From: Dongia_B sp035539075
GTDB lineage: Bacteria > Pseudomonadota > Alphaproteobacteria > Dongiales > Dongiaceae
Assembly (NCBI GenBank): GCA_035539075.1
Contig: DATLJB010000159.1
Location: 33,578-97,577, forward strand
Direction: 5' to 3'
DNA: 64,000 nucleotides
This document shows, in pieces, positions 1 to 8,537 of the stretch (positions are counted from its first letter, which is position 1; each line of letters opens with the position of its first letter). The position numbers and the translations under genes were made by a program. Under the pieces are notes generated by a model. That model saw nothing but the letters and a program-made list of their open reading frames with translations, was not told the DNA's origin and made no database searches.

Positions 1-175
1 CGAGCTTTTCCTGACCATCGCCCCCGGTATCGGCGGCGTCATGATGCAGGGCCGGCAATTGTTCCAGATGGACCTGGTGCTGCTCACCATCCTGCTGCTG
101 GGCCTGGTCGGCGCCGGCTTCAATGCGCTCGCCGGATTGAGCGAAACCCTGTTGCTGCGACGGAGGCTGTCATGA
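1..175 (+). CDS. ABC transporter permease, C-terminal fragment (sulfonate/nitrate/taurine type)
   Basis: Partial gene cut by the window start; the open frame is read from base 2 and ends in a TGA that overlaps the next ATG (ATGA). The visible 57 residues contain an Ala/Gly-rich stretch, one clear transmembrane helix (VLLTILLLGLVGAGFNAL) and a short basic tail ending RRRLS. This is how SsuC/TauC/NrtB-type permeases of the BPD_transp_1 family usually end. The four-base overlap with an SsuB/TauB-type ATPase supports an inner-membrane permease of the same importer. The substrate cannot be told from this fragment. Confidence 0.75.
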   Translation, partial: ELFLTIAPGIGGVMMQGRQLFQMDLVLLTILLLGLVGAGFNALAGLSETLLLRRRLS

Positions 176-1053
176 CCGATCTGCATCTCGCCAATCATCT
201 GCATGCCGTCGATACGGCTTCTCCCGCCGATGAAGAAAGCGCCCGGGAAAGGACGGCACCCGGCAGCGCCGCGCTGCGCCTCTCGCGCGTCGGGAAGAGC
301 TTTCAGGTGGCCGGCCGCCGCGTCGAAGCCCTTTCGGATATCTCGCTCGATATCGCCGAGGGCGAGTTCGTCAGCATCGTCGGCGCCTCCGGCTGCGGCA
401 AATCCACCTTGCTGCGCCTGATCCTCGGCCTCGACCGCGCCGATCAGGGATCGATCCTGCTGGACGGCCAGCCGGTCCGCAAACCCGGCCTCGATCGCGG
501 CATCGTCTTCCAGGAACACCGCCTGCTGCCCTGGCTCAGCGTCGAGGCGAATGTCGCCGTGGCACTGCGCCGCAGCAAGCTCAGTCCGCGCCAGAAGCGC
601 GACACGGTGCGATCGCATCTGCAACTGGTCGGGCTGGAGAAATTCGCCGAGGCTTATCCGGCGCAGCTCTCCGGCGGCATGCAGCAGCGCGTCGCCATCG
701 CCCGCGCCCTCGTCAACCGGCCCCGCTTCCTGCTGCTCGACGAGCCCTTGGGCGCGCTGGACGCCCTCACCCGCCTGCGTCTCCAGGACGAGCTGAAGCG
801 CATCGTGCGGCATGAGGGCATCACCGCCATCCTCGTCACGCATGACGTCGACGAGGCGGTCTATCTCGGCGACCGCATCGTCATCATGCAGCCGCATCCC
901 GGCCGCATCGCCGGCATCCTGCCGGTGATCCTGCCGCATCCCGCCGAGGGCGGCCGCAACCGCTCGGACGCCGGCTTCCTGCGCCTGCGCGACCATGTGC
1001 TGGGGCAGCTCGGCGTCGGCCGCGAGGATGCGGCGATCCAGGCGGCGGAGTAG
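172..1053 (+). CDS. ABC transporter ATP-binding protein, nitrate/sulfonate/taurine family
   Basis: Cytoplasmic ATPase, 293 aa, that would energise an aliphatic-sulfonate, taurine, nitrate or similar small-molecule importer. Walker A is GASGCGKST at about residues 71-79, followed by a Q-loop (VFQEHRLLPWLSV). The signature LSGGMQQRVAIARAL starts at about 167, Walker B LLLDEPLGALD at about 188, and the switch histidine lies in ILVTHDVDEAVYL. The HRLLPWLSV Q-loop and DVDEAVYLGDRI segment are typical of the SsuB/TauB/NrtD group. An N-terminal extension of about 33 residues precedes the conserved domain. The ATG overlaps the permease stop (ATGA), so translation is probably coupled. Substrate is unknown; the binding protein lies outside the window. 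Confidence 0.88.
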   Translation: MTDLHLANHLHAVDTASPADEESARERTAPGSAALRLSRVGKSFQVAGRRVEALSDISLDIAEGEFVSIVGASGCGKSTLLRLILGLDRADQGSILLDGQPVRKPGLDRGIVFQEHRLLPWLSVEANVAVALRRSKLSPRQKRDTVRSHLQLVGLEKFAEAYPAQLSGGMQQRVAIARALVNRPRFLLLDEPLGALDALTRLRLQDELKRIVRHEGITAILVTHDVDEAVYLGDRIVIMQPHPGRIAGILPVILPHPAEGGRNRSDAGFLRLRDHVLGQLGVGREDAAIQAAE

Positions 1054-1080
1054 GAGACCGCTCCGCTCCACCTTTTTCTT

Positions 1081-1114
1081 CTGTCACCCTCGGACTTGAT
1101 CCGAGGGTCCATGG
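1081..1114. repeat. Palindromic intergenic repeat, copy 1
   Basis: A 34-bp element with hairpin arms CCCTCGGA and TCCGAGGG around a 5-nt loop, preceded by CTGTCA and followed by TCCATGG. The same sequence recurs at 18408-18441, and with one mismatch in inverted orientation at 18267-18299. It lies between two convergent genes. Similar elements are widespread in alphaproteobacterial intergenic DNA; here it could act as a transcript-end hairpin. Confidence 0.8.
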
Positions 1115-1225
1115 CCGATGGCGAATGAGATGCAACCATGGATGCCCAACCGGCGAATCTAGGCCTATGCCGACTGATCACGTCCGGGCATGACAATTGA
1201 GGAATATCTGCTTGGGCCTTCAATG

Positions 1226-1379
1226 GCCCCCCTCTCCCCCACCCTCCCCCGCGAGGGGGGAGGGAGCCCAGCGAGCTTGTCGCGAAAATCTATCGAGATA
1301 ACAATGCCTGCTAAGCTCGATGACTCTCAGACGCGGCGTTCCCTCCCCCCTCGCGGGGGAGGGTTAGGGAGAGGGGGGC
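1226..1379. repeat. Inverted pair of C-rich/G-rich intergenic repeats
   Basis: Two nearly identical arms of about 39 bp (1226-1266 and 1341-1379) lie in inverted orientation about 75 bp apart. Each carries a C-run block followed by CCCCCGCGAGGGGGG. The pair sits between the convergent ABC ATPase gene and the ACT-domain gene. It could fold into a large hairpin and end transcripts from both sides. A diverged relative of the same arrangement is at 27147-27324. No gene is supported between 1054 and 1415. Confidence 0.7.
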
Positions 1380-1415
1380 GCAGTTCTCACGCGGACAAAT
1401 AGGGCGATCGGACTG

Positions 1416-1829
1416 TCACGCCTTCGCCGCCAGCGATTCCAATATCTCCAGCGCTTCCTCGGCGCGGTCGACCGGGACGAAGAGGTGGTCGTGGTAGAAG
1501 GCAGAGACGGGATTGCAGCCCATGCCGGCAGTGGCGAGATGGCTGGTGATGACGGCGAGGAAGCCGACTGCATCCAGGGACGAATGCACGTCGAGCGTGA
1601 TCATGCGCGAACGGAAGACGGGATCGAGGCCGAAAGCGGCCGCCTCTTCCTCCGTGATGATCATGGTGAGGCCCTCTTCCTCGCGGAAGCTCATCACCGG
1701 CTCGATGCGCAGGCGGTCGGAACCGGGCGGCAAGGTGACGAAGACATAGATCCCTTCGCGCAGGACCGGCCGCATGCCGCCCAGCAAGGCCGCGAGATTG
1801 GTCTCGCCGATATTCTGCTTATCGCTCAT
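1416..1829 (-). CDS. ACT domain-containing protein (DUF2241/ACT_3 type)
   Basis: Small cytoplasmic protein of 137 aa resembling the ACT_3 (formerly DUF2241) family, a predicted amino-acid-binding regulatory fold. Visible signatures are the N-terminal GMRPVLREGIYVFVTLP, the central EEGLTMIITEEEA and the C-terminal GMGCNPVSAFYHDHLFVPVDRAEEALEIL. Together these match a full-length single-domain member. It lies about 50 bp downstream of the acetolactate-synthase-like gene on the same strand, so the two may be co-transcribed. ACT domains often regulate amino-acid enzymes, but a functional link here is only inference. Confidence 0.8.
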   Translation of the reverse strand: MSDKQNIGETNLAALLGGMRPVLREGIYVFVTLPPGSDRLRIEPVMSFREEEGLTMIITEEEAAAFGLDPVFRSRMITLDVHSSLDAVGFLAVITSHLATAGMGCNPVSAFYHDHLFVPVDRAEEALEILESLAAKA

Positions 1830-1879
1830 TTGGTATCGCCCATGGTCCGCCCCGACTGCTGCATCAGATCGTCGCGCCG

Positions 1880-3529
1880 TCAGATCGTCACTTCGATCTC
1901 GCCCAGCCGCTTGGTCAGTTTCGGGTTCTCGCGATAGTCGATCGGCACCACGATCAGCGACGGTCCCTTGTGATCGATTGCCTTGCGCAAGGCGGGGGCG
2001 AGATCCTTGGCATTGGTGACATGCTGTCCCTGCCAGCCGAAAGCCTTGGCGAGATCGAGCCAGTTCGGATTGCCGAAGCCTAGGTCGGTATGCTTGCCGA
2101 ACTCGTTATCCTGCTTCCAGGCGATGAGGCCGTAGCCGCCATCCTCCCAGACCATGACGGTGATATCGGCGTTGAGGCGCCGCGCCGTTTCCATCTCCTG
2201 CACATTCATCAGGAAGTCGCCGTCGCCGCAGATGGCGAAGACCTTGTTTTCCGGCTGCACCAGATGGGCGGCGATCGATCCCGGCAGCGGCAGGCCCATG
2301 GAGCAGAAGCCGTTGGGGATGATGCAGGTATTGGGCTCGTCGCAATGGTAATAGCGGGCGATCCACATCTTATGCGCGCCGACGCCGGAGAGCAGCACGT
2401 CCTTCGGCCCCAGAGCCTCGCGCACATCCCACAGCGCCTTCTGCGGCCGGATGCTGCCCTCGGTCGCGTCATCCTTATGGGCCGCGAGATCGCTCATCAT
2501 CATCTGCCGCCAGTATTGCTGGCGCGGCAGGTCATAGCGCTGCAGCCCGACGGCGTTGAGGGCATCGGTCAGCAGCGAGAGGTTGGTGGCAATCTCGCCG
2601 GTCAGCTCGACATGGGCCTGGTACTGACCGTCGATCTCCGCCGGCAGGGTATCGATGTCGATGATCTTCTTGTCGCCCTTGGGATTCCACAGGCGCGGCG
2701 GGTATTCGACGAGATCGTAGCCGATGGTAATGACGAGATCCGCCTCCTCCACCGCGAAAGCCGGGAAGTCCTTCTGCTGCAGGCCGATCGTATAAAGGCA
2801 ATAGGGCGAATGGCGCTCGACCGCGCCTTTGCCCATGAAGGTGCTGATGACGCCGATGCCCGTGGCTTCGACCAGCCGCCGCAATTGCGGCGTCGCCCGC
2901 CGGCGCATCATGCCGTTGCCGGCGATGATGATCGGCTGCTTGGCGTTGCGGATCAGCTCCACCGCCTCGGTCAAGCTCTTCTCGTCGGCCTGCGGGCGGC
3001 GATAGCGATGCGGCTCGATGGGATTGGCCGCGGTCTCCATCTTGGCGATGTCCTCGGCCAGCTCCAGCAGCACGGCACCCGGCTTCTCCGAGCGTGTCAG
3101 GCGGATCGCCTTGCGCACCATTTCCGGAATCGCGTCCGGATGGCGGATGCTGGCGGCCCATTTCGTCACCGGCCGGTACATCTCCACCACGTCCATGATC
3201 TGGTGGCTTTCCTTATGCTGGCGATTGGTCGAGCCCTGCCCGGTGATGACGAGGACCGGCGCGCGGTCCATATTGGCGTCTGCCACACCGGTGATGAGAT
3301 TGGTGGCGCCCGGCCCCAGCGTGCCGAGACAGACTGCCGGGTCGCCGGTCAGGCGACCATGCACCTCCGCCATGAAAGCGGCACCCTGCTCATGCCGCGT
3401 CAGCACGAAGCGGATGGAGGAGCTCTGCAGCGACATCATGAAATCGGCATTTTCCTCACCAGGCACGCCGAAGATGTATTTGACGCCTTCGCGTTCGAGA
3501 CAGCGGACGAGGAGATCTGAGGCTTTCAT
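1880..3529 (-). CDS. Acetolactate synthase large subunit-like, thiamine pyrophosphate enzyme
   Basis: TPP-dependent enzyme of 549 aa with the N-terminal pyrimidine-binding, central and C-terminal PP-binding domains of the acetohydroxyacid synthase family, which condenses pyruvate to acetolactate. Catalytic Glu47 lies in TRHEQGAAFMAEV. The metal/TPP motif GDGDFLMNVQE is at about residue 432, ending in WEDGGYG instead of the classical double Asn. The ATG at 3529 was chosen because the conserved sequence starts there (MKASDLLVRCLE) and CGGAG lies 8 bases upstream; the longer open frame to 3646 has an Arg-rich unconserved leader. No small regulatory subunit gene is adjacent. It could be catabolic, or a related pyruvate-using enzyme. 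Confidence 0.82.
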   Translation of the reverse strand: MKASDLLVRCLEREGVKYIFGVPGEENADFMMSLQSSSIRFVLTRHEQGAAFMAEVHGRLTGDPAVCLGTLGPGATNLITGVADANMDRAPVLVITGQGSTNRQHKESHQIMDVVEMYRPVTKWAASIRHPDAIPEMVRKAIRLTRSEKPGAVLLELAEDIAKMETAANPIEPHRYRRPQADEKSLTEAVELIRNAKQPIIIAGNGMMRRRATPQLRRLVEATGIGVISTFMGKGAVERHSPYCLYTIGLQQKDFPAFAVEEADLVITIGYDLVEYPPRLWNPKGDKKIIDIDTLPAEIDGQYQAHVELTGEIATNLSLLTDALNAVGLQRYDLPRQQYWRQMMMSDLAAHKDDATEGSIRPQKALWDVREALGPKDVLLSGVGAHKMWIARYYHCDEPNTCIIPNGFCSMGLPLPGSIAAHLVQPENKVFAICGDGDFLMNVQEMETARRLNADITVMVWEDGGYGLIAWKQDNEFGKHTDLGFGNPNWLDLAKAFGWQGQHVTNAKDLAPALRKAIDHKGPSLIVVPIDYRENPKLTKRLGEIEVTI

Positions 3530-3809
3530 GGGCAGTACTCCGGATGACAGGCGGCTTCGCGGATCGAAACGAGCGAGTCCGGCATCGATGGAATGCCGGC
3601 GCGGCCGGATATCCGGCCTGCCAGGGAGCCTAAAGCGCGATCGCATCCGATGGAAGCAAATTGCGGGCGCCTCATGGCTGGCTTGCGCGGATCACGCGTC
3701 CCGCGCAACGGCCTTGACGGGAGGCGCCCCCGCCTTGCCCCCGCGAGGCAGGCCAGGAGGATCACCGTAACGCTGGCGGTCGCCGGCATCACCCTTCTCG
3801 AAAAGGCGG

Positions 3810-5107
3810 CTATGCCCCACCGCCGATGGCTGGCCCAAGGGCGGTCATTTTTCGCCGCAGGAAGTCGCGCTGGGCTGAATCGCCGGCGAGTTCGATCGCC
3901 CTGGCATAGGCTGCCCGCGCTTCCGCGCGCTGCTGCAGACAGGCGAGCAGATGCGCCGCCGTTGCCCAATAAGGTTGGTAGGTTTCCACCAGGTCGGCGG
4001 GGATCGCCTGCAGCGCCCGCCAGCCGGCGGCTGCATCCTGCGCCTCGGCGATGGCGGCGGCGCGGCCGACCAGCGCGCCGATGCTGGGGGCAAGAGCGGC
4101 CAGCCCATCATAAAGCCAGGCGATGGCCGGCCAATCCGTCTTGCCGGTGAAGGCGCGGGCGCAATGCAGCGACTGGATCGCCGCCTCGAGCTGATAGCGG
4201 CCGGGTTTGGCCTGCCGCTCGGCGCGGCGCAGAAGCGCGTTCGCCTCGCCGATCAGCGGCAGCGACCAGTGCGTGACATCCTGCTCCGAGAGAGGAACGT
4301 AGCCCCCCGCCGGATCCCGCCGCGCCGAACGGCGCGCGGCGCTGAACAGCATCAGGGCAACGAGGCCCAGCACTTCCGCTTCATCGGGCATCAGCTGCAG
4401 CAGCAGGCGGCCAAGATCGATCGCCTCGGCGGCGAGGCCTGCGCGCTCCCCCCCGCCGCCGCCGGATCTTCCCAGCCGCTGCCATAGGCGGCATAGACCG
4501 CCTCGAGCACGGCGCCGAGACGTTCCGGCAGATCGCGCGGCCGGGGCAGGTCGAAACCGATGCCGGCATCGCGGATTTTCGCCTTGGCGCGGCTGAGGCG
4601 CTGGCCCATCGCCGCCGGGTGCATCAGGAAGGCGGCGGCGATGCGGGCGGCGTCGAGGCCCAGTACGACCTGCAACATCAGCGGCGTGCGGGCCCCGGCA
4701 TCGATCGCCGGATGGGCACAGATGAAAAGCAGCTTCAACCGCTCATCGGGAAAGCTCATCTCGCCGCTCGCCATTTCCTGCGCTTCCTCCACCATGGCCA
4801 AGAGGTCAGGCTGGGCGCCGGCCTGGACCGCGCGATGCCGCGCCTGATCGGCAAGCCGCCGGCGCGCCACCGTCAGCAGCCAGGCCTCGGGCCTTTGCGG
4901 CACGCCCTGCCCCGGCCAGCTTTCCAAGGCCAGCCGGCAGGCATCGGCCAGCGCGTCTTCCGCCGCCGGCAGGTCGCGCGACCGCGCTGCCAGGAAAGCC
5001 AGCAGACGCGCCGCCGAGTCACGCAGCGCGCGTTCCACCGCTTGATGCGTATCATTCCGGGGATCATTCCGGGGCCCATCCGGCGCAGTGTCGCTCAATA
5101 TCGCCAT
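3810..5107 (-). pseudogene. ECF42-type RNA polymerase sigma factor with C-terminal TPR region, frameshifted
   Basis: Two overlapping frames together encode one sigma factor. The N-terminal frame (5107-4391) has the sigma-2 region (DLPAAEDALADACRLALESW), PEAWLLTVARRRLADQARHR and a sigma-4 region (FICAHPAIDAGARTPLMLQV). The C-terminal frame (4391-3810) has the long helical TPR-like extension typical of ECF42. Continuity breaks at a seven-G run on the coding strand (4448-4454). One extra G rejoins the frames through ERAGLAAEAIDLGRLLLQL, giving about 432 aa, normal for the family. As it stands the first product stops at 4391, where TGATG overlaps a possible restart. The G7 run is in phase as G GGG GGG, so -1 frameshifting is conceivable; sequencing error or a real mutation is likelier. 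Two YCII-family genes sit directly upstream, the usual ECF42 context. Confidence 0.8.
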
Positions 5108-5125
5108 CCGCCGCTCAACCGCGAT

Positions 5126-5560
5126 TCACAGGACCATCTCCTGCCCCGCCGTAACGGCGGGGCAATGGCCCGCCGGTCCTGCCGCCGCGCCGGCGGGCTC
5201 GGCCGTCGCCGAGATCGTCCAATGCGGCCGCAACTCAACTTCTCCCGTCAGGACGCCGGGACAGCGCCACATCCAGGCGACGGCATCGGCGATATCGGGC
5301 ACATCGATGACGATGACACCCCCCAACTGCTCCTTCGTTTCCGCATAGGGACCGTCCTCCACCAGACGGCGGCCATTGCGCAGGCGCAGGGTAACGGCGC
5401 GCGCCGGTTCTTGCAGGCCGGCGCCGCCGACCAGCACGCCGGCTGCGCGCAAGGCATCGAAATAAGACGCCCAGGTTTCCCAGAACGCCGCGCGCTCCGA
5501 CGGATCGGCACGACGCGCGAATTCCGCGGCTGAGCGATAGACCAGAAGGCTGTATTGCAT
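5126..5560 (-). CDS. YCII/DGPF-family protein (ECF42 partner)
   Basis: Small protein of 144 aa with a YCII-related dimeric alpha+beta barrel. It begins MQYSLLVYRSAAEFARR and carries the DGPF-like motif VEDGPYAETKEQLGG at about residues 67-81. Genes of this type are the hallmark neighbours of ECF42 sigma factors and are often sigma targets. Only 18 bases separate it from the sigma-factor start, and it shares a strand and ancestry with the upstream gene at 5702-6064 (both have a DGPYA-TKEQLGG core). The C-terminal 30 residues (Ala/Gly/Pro-rich) look poorly conserved. Biochemical activity is not known for this group. Confidence 0.85.
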   Translation of the reverse strand: MQYSLLVYRSAAEFARRADPSERAAFWETWASYFDALRAAGVLVGGAGLQEPARAVTLRLRNGRRLVEDGPYAETKEQLGGVIVIDVPDIADAVAWMWRCPGVLTGEVELRPHWTISATAEPAGAAAGPAGHCPAVTAGQEMVL

Positions 5561-5701
5561 GCTTGGCTCCTGCTGTGATGGCGATGATGTCTTGCGCCGA
5601 ACCGGTGCGACCCGACAGGTGCGACCGGCCGCTGCGCGCGGATCTTCCGCAGGGATCGGCCGCGCCCGCCGGATGGCGGCGCGGCCGATCCGCAGGGGTG
5701 T

Positions 5702-6064
5702 TCAATCCTGCTTCATCGGCGGCAGATTCGGCCTGATCTCCAGCGCGCCGGTGCCGGCGGCGGGACATTTCGCGGCCCAGTCGAGGGCGGCGTCGAGATC
5801 GGCGACCTCGATCATGAAGAAGCCACCGAGCTGCTCCTTGGTATCGGCATAGGGGCCGTCCTGCACCAGCCGCCTGCCCTCGCGCAGCTTCACCGTCGTC
5901 GCCGTGTCGGGCGGCATCAGCCCGGAACCGCCGCGCATGATGCCGGCTGCGCGCAGGCCCTCGAAATATTTCATCCAGCTGCCGAAATGCGCCTCGCGCC
6001 GGGCCGGATCGCTGCGCCTGGCGAAATCCTCGGCGGTCTCGTAGATGAAGATGCTGTAATTCAT
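5702..6064 (-). CDS. YCII/DGPF-family protein (ECF42 partner, paralogue)
   Basis: Protein of 120 aa, paralogous to the next gene downstream. It starts MNYSIFIYETAEDFARR and has VQDGPYADTKEQLGGFFMIEV in the middle. The ATG at 6064 is preferred because a strong purine-rich GAGGAGGGG site lies just upstream, and the longer frame (to 6103) adds only an Arg/His leader. First gene of a YCII-YCII-sigma cassette read on the minus strand. In other bacteria ECF42 factors control neighbouring YCII/DGPF genes; whether that holds here with a broken sigma gene is open. Confidence 0.87.
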   Translation of the reverse strand: MNYSIFIYETAEDFARRSDPARREAHFGSWMKYFEGLRAAGIMRGGSGLMPPDTATTVKLREGRRLVQDGPYADTKEQLGGFFMIEVADLDAALDWAAKCPAAGTGALEIRPNLPPMKQD

Positions 6065-6234
6065 GGGATGCTCCCCTCCTCGCCTGGGTCGGTGAACGGG
6101 CATGGCCCGGCCGCAGCCGCAGCGATAGCCCGGGCAACGGTTGTCACCGTTGCCGTGACCATGACGATTGAGCGGAAGCTATTTCGACAGCCGCCGCAAA
6201 TTATTTTTGCGGCGGCGGGAGGAGGCAGGCGGGA

Positions 6235-6621
6235 TCAGCGTCCAGGCTGCTCGCGGCGGATATCCTTGGCCCAGCAGAAGCCAAGCACGCCGCCCTTCAT
6301 ATAAGGCAGCAACAGGATCGACATGATCGCCGTCACCGGCAGCCAGATCGCGGCGCTCAGCCAGAGCGGCGGCGCGAAAGCGCGCTCGACCGCCATATAG
6401 ATCGGCACGATGACATGGCCGGTCAGCACCAGCGTCAGATATGGCGGAGCGTCATCCGAGGGATAAATGGAATTGTCGCTGCCACAGACCTCGCATTTCT
6501 CGCTGACCTTCAGGAAGCTGCGGAACAGCCGGCCCTTGCCGCAATTGGGGCAGCGCAGGCGGAGGCCCCGCTTGATGCCGAGGCCGGCGGACCGGCCGGC
6601 GACTGCTGATTTGCTGCTCAT
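6235..6621 (-). CDS. DUF983 zinc-ribbon membrane protein
   Basis: Protein of 128 aa of the DUF983 family. An N-terminal zinc ribbon with C24-x2-C27 and C43-x2-C46 (LRCPNCGKGRLF, SEKCEVCGSDN) is followed by two transmembrane helices (YLTLVLTGHVIVPIYMAVE and WLSAAIWLPVTAIMSILLL). Start ATG 6621 is preceded by AGGAG; the longer open frame adds an Arg-rich leader. Function is unknown; in alphaproteobacteria the family is sometimes near cytochrome oxidase genes, but not here. About 80-110 bp upstream lies a direct repeat (6704-6731) that also precedes the MocR-type regulator gene at 8607, suggesting control by that regulator. Confidence 0.85.
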   Translation of the reverse strand: MSSKSAVAGRSAGLGIKRGLRLRCPNCGKGRLFRSFLKVSEKCEVCGSDNSIYPSDDAPPYLTLVLTGHVIVPIYMAVERAFAPPLWLSAAIWLPVTAIMSILLLPYMKGGVLGFCWAKDIRREQPGR

Positions 6622-6703
6622 GGCATCTCCTTTCGGGCGTCTGGCCCTCATCCGGGCGGGTCGATCACGGCCCGCCGGCCCCATTGACCGCATCACCCGA
6701 TAA

Positions 6704-6731
6704 ATTGAATGCAGTCATTTGTAATTGTATG
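6704..6731 (-). promoter_or_regulatory. Candidate MocR-type operator upstream of DUF983 gene
   Basis: Direct repeats ATTGAATG (6704-6711) and ATTGTATG (6724-6731) start exactly 20 bp apart, followed by ATATA. The same two octamers with the same spacing occur at 8538-8565; over the 34-bp core the two sites share 28 bases. Two direct repeats about two helical turns apart are a known MocR/GabR/PdxR-type architecture. The site lies in AT-rich DNA between the histidine kinase stop and the DUF983 start, so it would act on the minus-strand DUF983 gene. Confidence 0.6.
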
Positions 6732-6826
6732 TATATACGATAGATCGGGTTTCAAGGCCAGTGCCAACATGACGCAGCCGGCAGGACATGACGGGCGCCA
6801 GGCCGGCAGAGCGGAGGCTCGCCGGC

Positions 6827-8347
6827 CTAGCGAGACGGATCGGCTTCGCCGGCATCGCCTTTCGGCGGCTGCGGCTGCATGCAGCTTTTCGGCAAGGTCA
6901 CGGTGACGGCGGTGAAGATGCCGGGTTCGCTCGTGATCAGCAAAGTCCCGCCCTGCAGTTCGACGAAGGCCTTGGCCAACGGCAGGCCGAGCCCGCTGCC
7001 CTCATATCTGCGGGCGAGGTCGTTATCGATCTGGCGGAACGGCTCCACTGCCAGGCGCATTTCGGCCTCCGTCATGCCGATCCCGGTGTCGTAGACCTGC
7101 AGCAGGATATCGCCGGAGGGATCCTGCCAGACTTTCAGGATCACCTTGCCACCGGCCGGGGTGAACTTGACGGCATTCGACAGCAGATTGAGCAGCGCCT
7201 GCTTGAGGCGCATCTGGTCGACATGCACCACCGGCAATTGATCCGGGAGTTCCATCTGCAGTGACAGGCCCGCTTGCTCGGCCGGCAATTCCATCAGCCG
7301 CACGCAGGCGGCGCACAGCGCCGGCAGCCAGACCTCCTCGGCGCGCAAAGTGATCTGCCCCGCTTCGATCTTGGCGAGATCGAGCACCTCGTTGATGATC
7401 TTCAGGAGATGCCGGCCGCTGTCGTAGATGTCGCGCACATAGCCGCGATAGGTGGGATTGTCGATCGGTCCCATCAGCTCGCCCAGCATGACATCGGAAA
7501 AGCCGATGATGGCATTCAGCGGCGTGCGCAATTCGTGGCTCATATTGGCGAGGAAGCGCGTCTTGATGCGATCCGCCGCCACCGCCTCGTTGCGCGCCGC
7601 TGTCAGGTCGACGGTCAGCTTGCCGAGCCGGCTGGCCTGGGCCTGCAATTCGCTGCGGGTCGCCTCCAATTCATGTACCCGTTCCTGCAGCTCCGCCTGG
7701 TTGGCGCGCAGGGATTGCTCAACTTCGTGCAGCGCGCGTTCGTGACGATCACGCTCGATCGCCAGGCGCACCAGCCGTGCCATGGAGGAGATGATATGCC
7801 AGTCCGCCGCGTCCGGCGCGCGTGGCTCGCGATAATAGAGCGCGAAGGTGGCGACCACCTGGCCGTCCTCGGTGAGGACCGGCAGCGACCAGCAGGCCCG
7901 CAGGTCCGCTGCCAGGGCGAAATCGCGGTAATCGGCCCAGCGCGGATCGGTGGTGATGTCAGTCACCACCACCGGCTGCTTCAGAAAGACGGCGCTGCCG
8001 CAGGAGCCGACATTCGGTCCGATGGCAACGCCCTCGATGGCGCTGCAGTAACGCGGCGACAGATGCGGCGCGGCGCCGAGATGGAGATGCCCATCCCGCA
8101 CCAGCAGGATCGAGCTCAGTGCCGGCGCCGCCACGTCATCGACCACTTCGGTCAGGCGATCGAAGACCTGCTGCAGCGGCAGGCCGCGGGCGATCATGTC
8201 GAGAATGTCGTTCTGCCCGGCCAGCAGACGCAGCATCCGCGCATCCGGCTGCCCTGGCAGGATGGCCGGGGCAGGCAACTCGCCGCCGCCCGCCGCGGCG
8301 TCCTTCATGCCCTCACATTCGGGCTTACCCGACGTCATTTCACCCAT
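6827..8347 (-). CDS. GAF-domain hybrid-less sensor histidine kinase
   Basis: Soluble histidine kinase of about 506 aa without transmembrane segments. A GAF domain covers about residues 45-190 (LAGQNDILDMIARGLPLQQVFDRL through GQVVATFALYYREPR). A coiled coil (HEVEQSLRANQAELQERVHELEATRSELQAQ), a HisKA box (FLANMSHELRTPLNAIIGFSDVM) and an HATPase_c domain with the N box (LNLLSNAVKFTPAGG), G1 (VYDTGIGM) and G2 (GSGLGLPLAKA) follow. It probably senses a cytoplasmic small molecule or redox state. No response regulator gene is nearby, so it is an orphan. The ATG at 8347 follows AAGGATGGTGG; the open frame continues to 8401 and another ATG is at 8338. Confidence 0.88.
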   Translation of the reverse strand: MGEMTSGKPECEGMKDAAAGGGELPAPAILPGQPDARMLRLLAGQNDILDMIARGLPLQQVFDRLTEVVDDVAAPALSSILLVRDGHLHLGAAPHLSPRYCSAIEGVAIGPNVGSCGSAVFLKQPVVVTDITTDPRWADYRDFALAADLRACWSLPVLTEDGQVVATFALYYREPRAPDAADWHIISSMARLVRLAIERDRHERALHEVEQSLRANQAELQERVHELEATRSELQAQASRLGKLTVDLTAARNEAVAADRIKTRFLANMSHELRTPLNAIIGFSDVMLGELMGPIDNPTYRGYVRDIYDSGRHLLKIINEVLDLAKIEAGQITLRAEEVWLPALCAACVRLMELPAEQAGLSLQMELPDQLPVVHVDQMRLKQALLNLLSNAVKFTPAGGKVILKVWQDPSGDILLQVYDTGIGMTEAEMRLAVEPFRQIDNDLARRYEGSGLGLPLAKAFVELQGGTLLITSEPGIFTAVTVTLPKSCMQPQPPKGDAGEADPSR

Positions 8348-8537
8348 TCCACCATCCTTCTGCCTCAGCGCAACCTGCGGCCGCCGTCCTGTCAATACCA
8401 ATCGAGCCGTATCGAGCCTTCCCCACCATCACTAACTTGCCACATATTCACGTATCGTTACTTTTCCGGCCTTCATCCTACCGGAGGCGCAGCCGAAAGG
8501 GTCCGCGACACCCCGGGCATTGTCTGCAATACCGGTC

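Noticed and set aside
2090..3520. A 476-codon plus-strand frame opposite the acetolactate-synthase-like gene
   Set aside because: Composition typical of antisense GC-rich DNA; the TPP enzyme on the minus strand explains the region.
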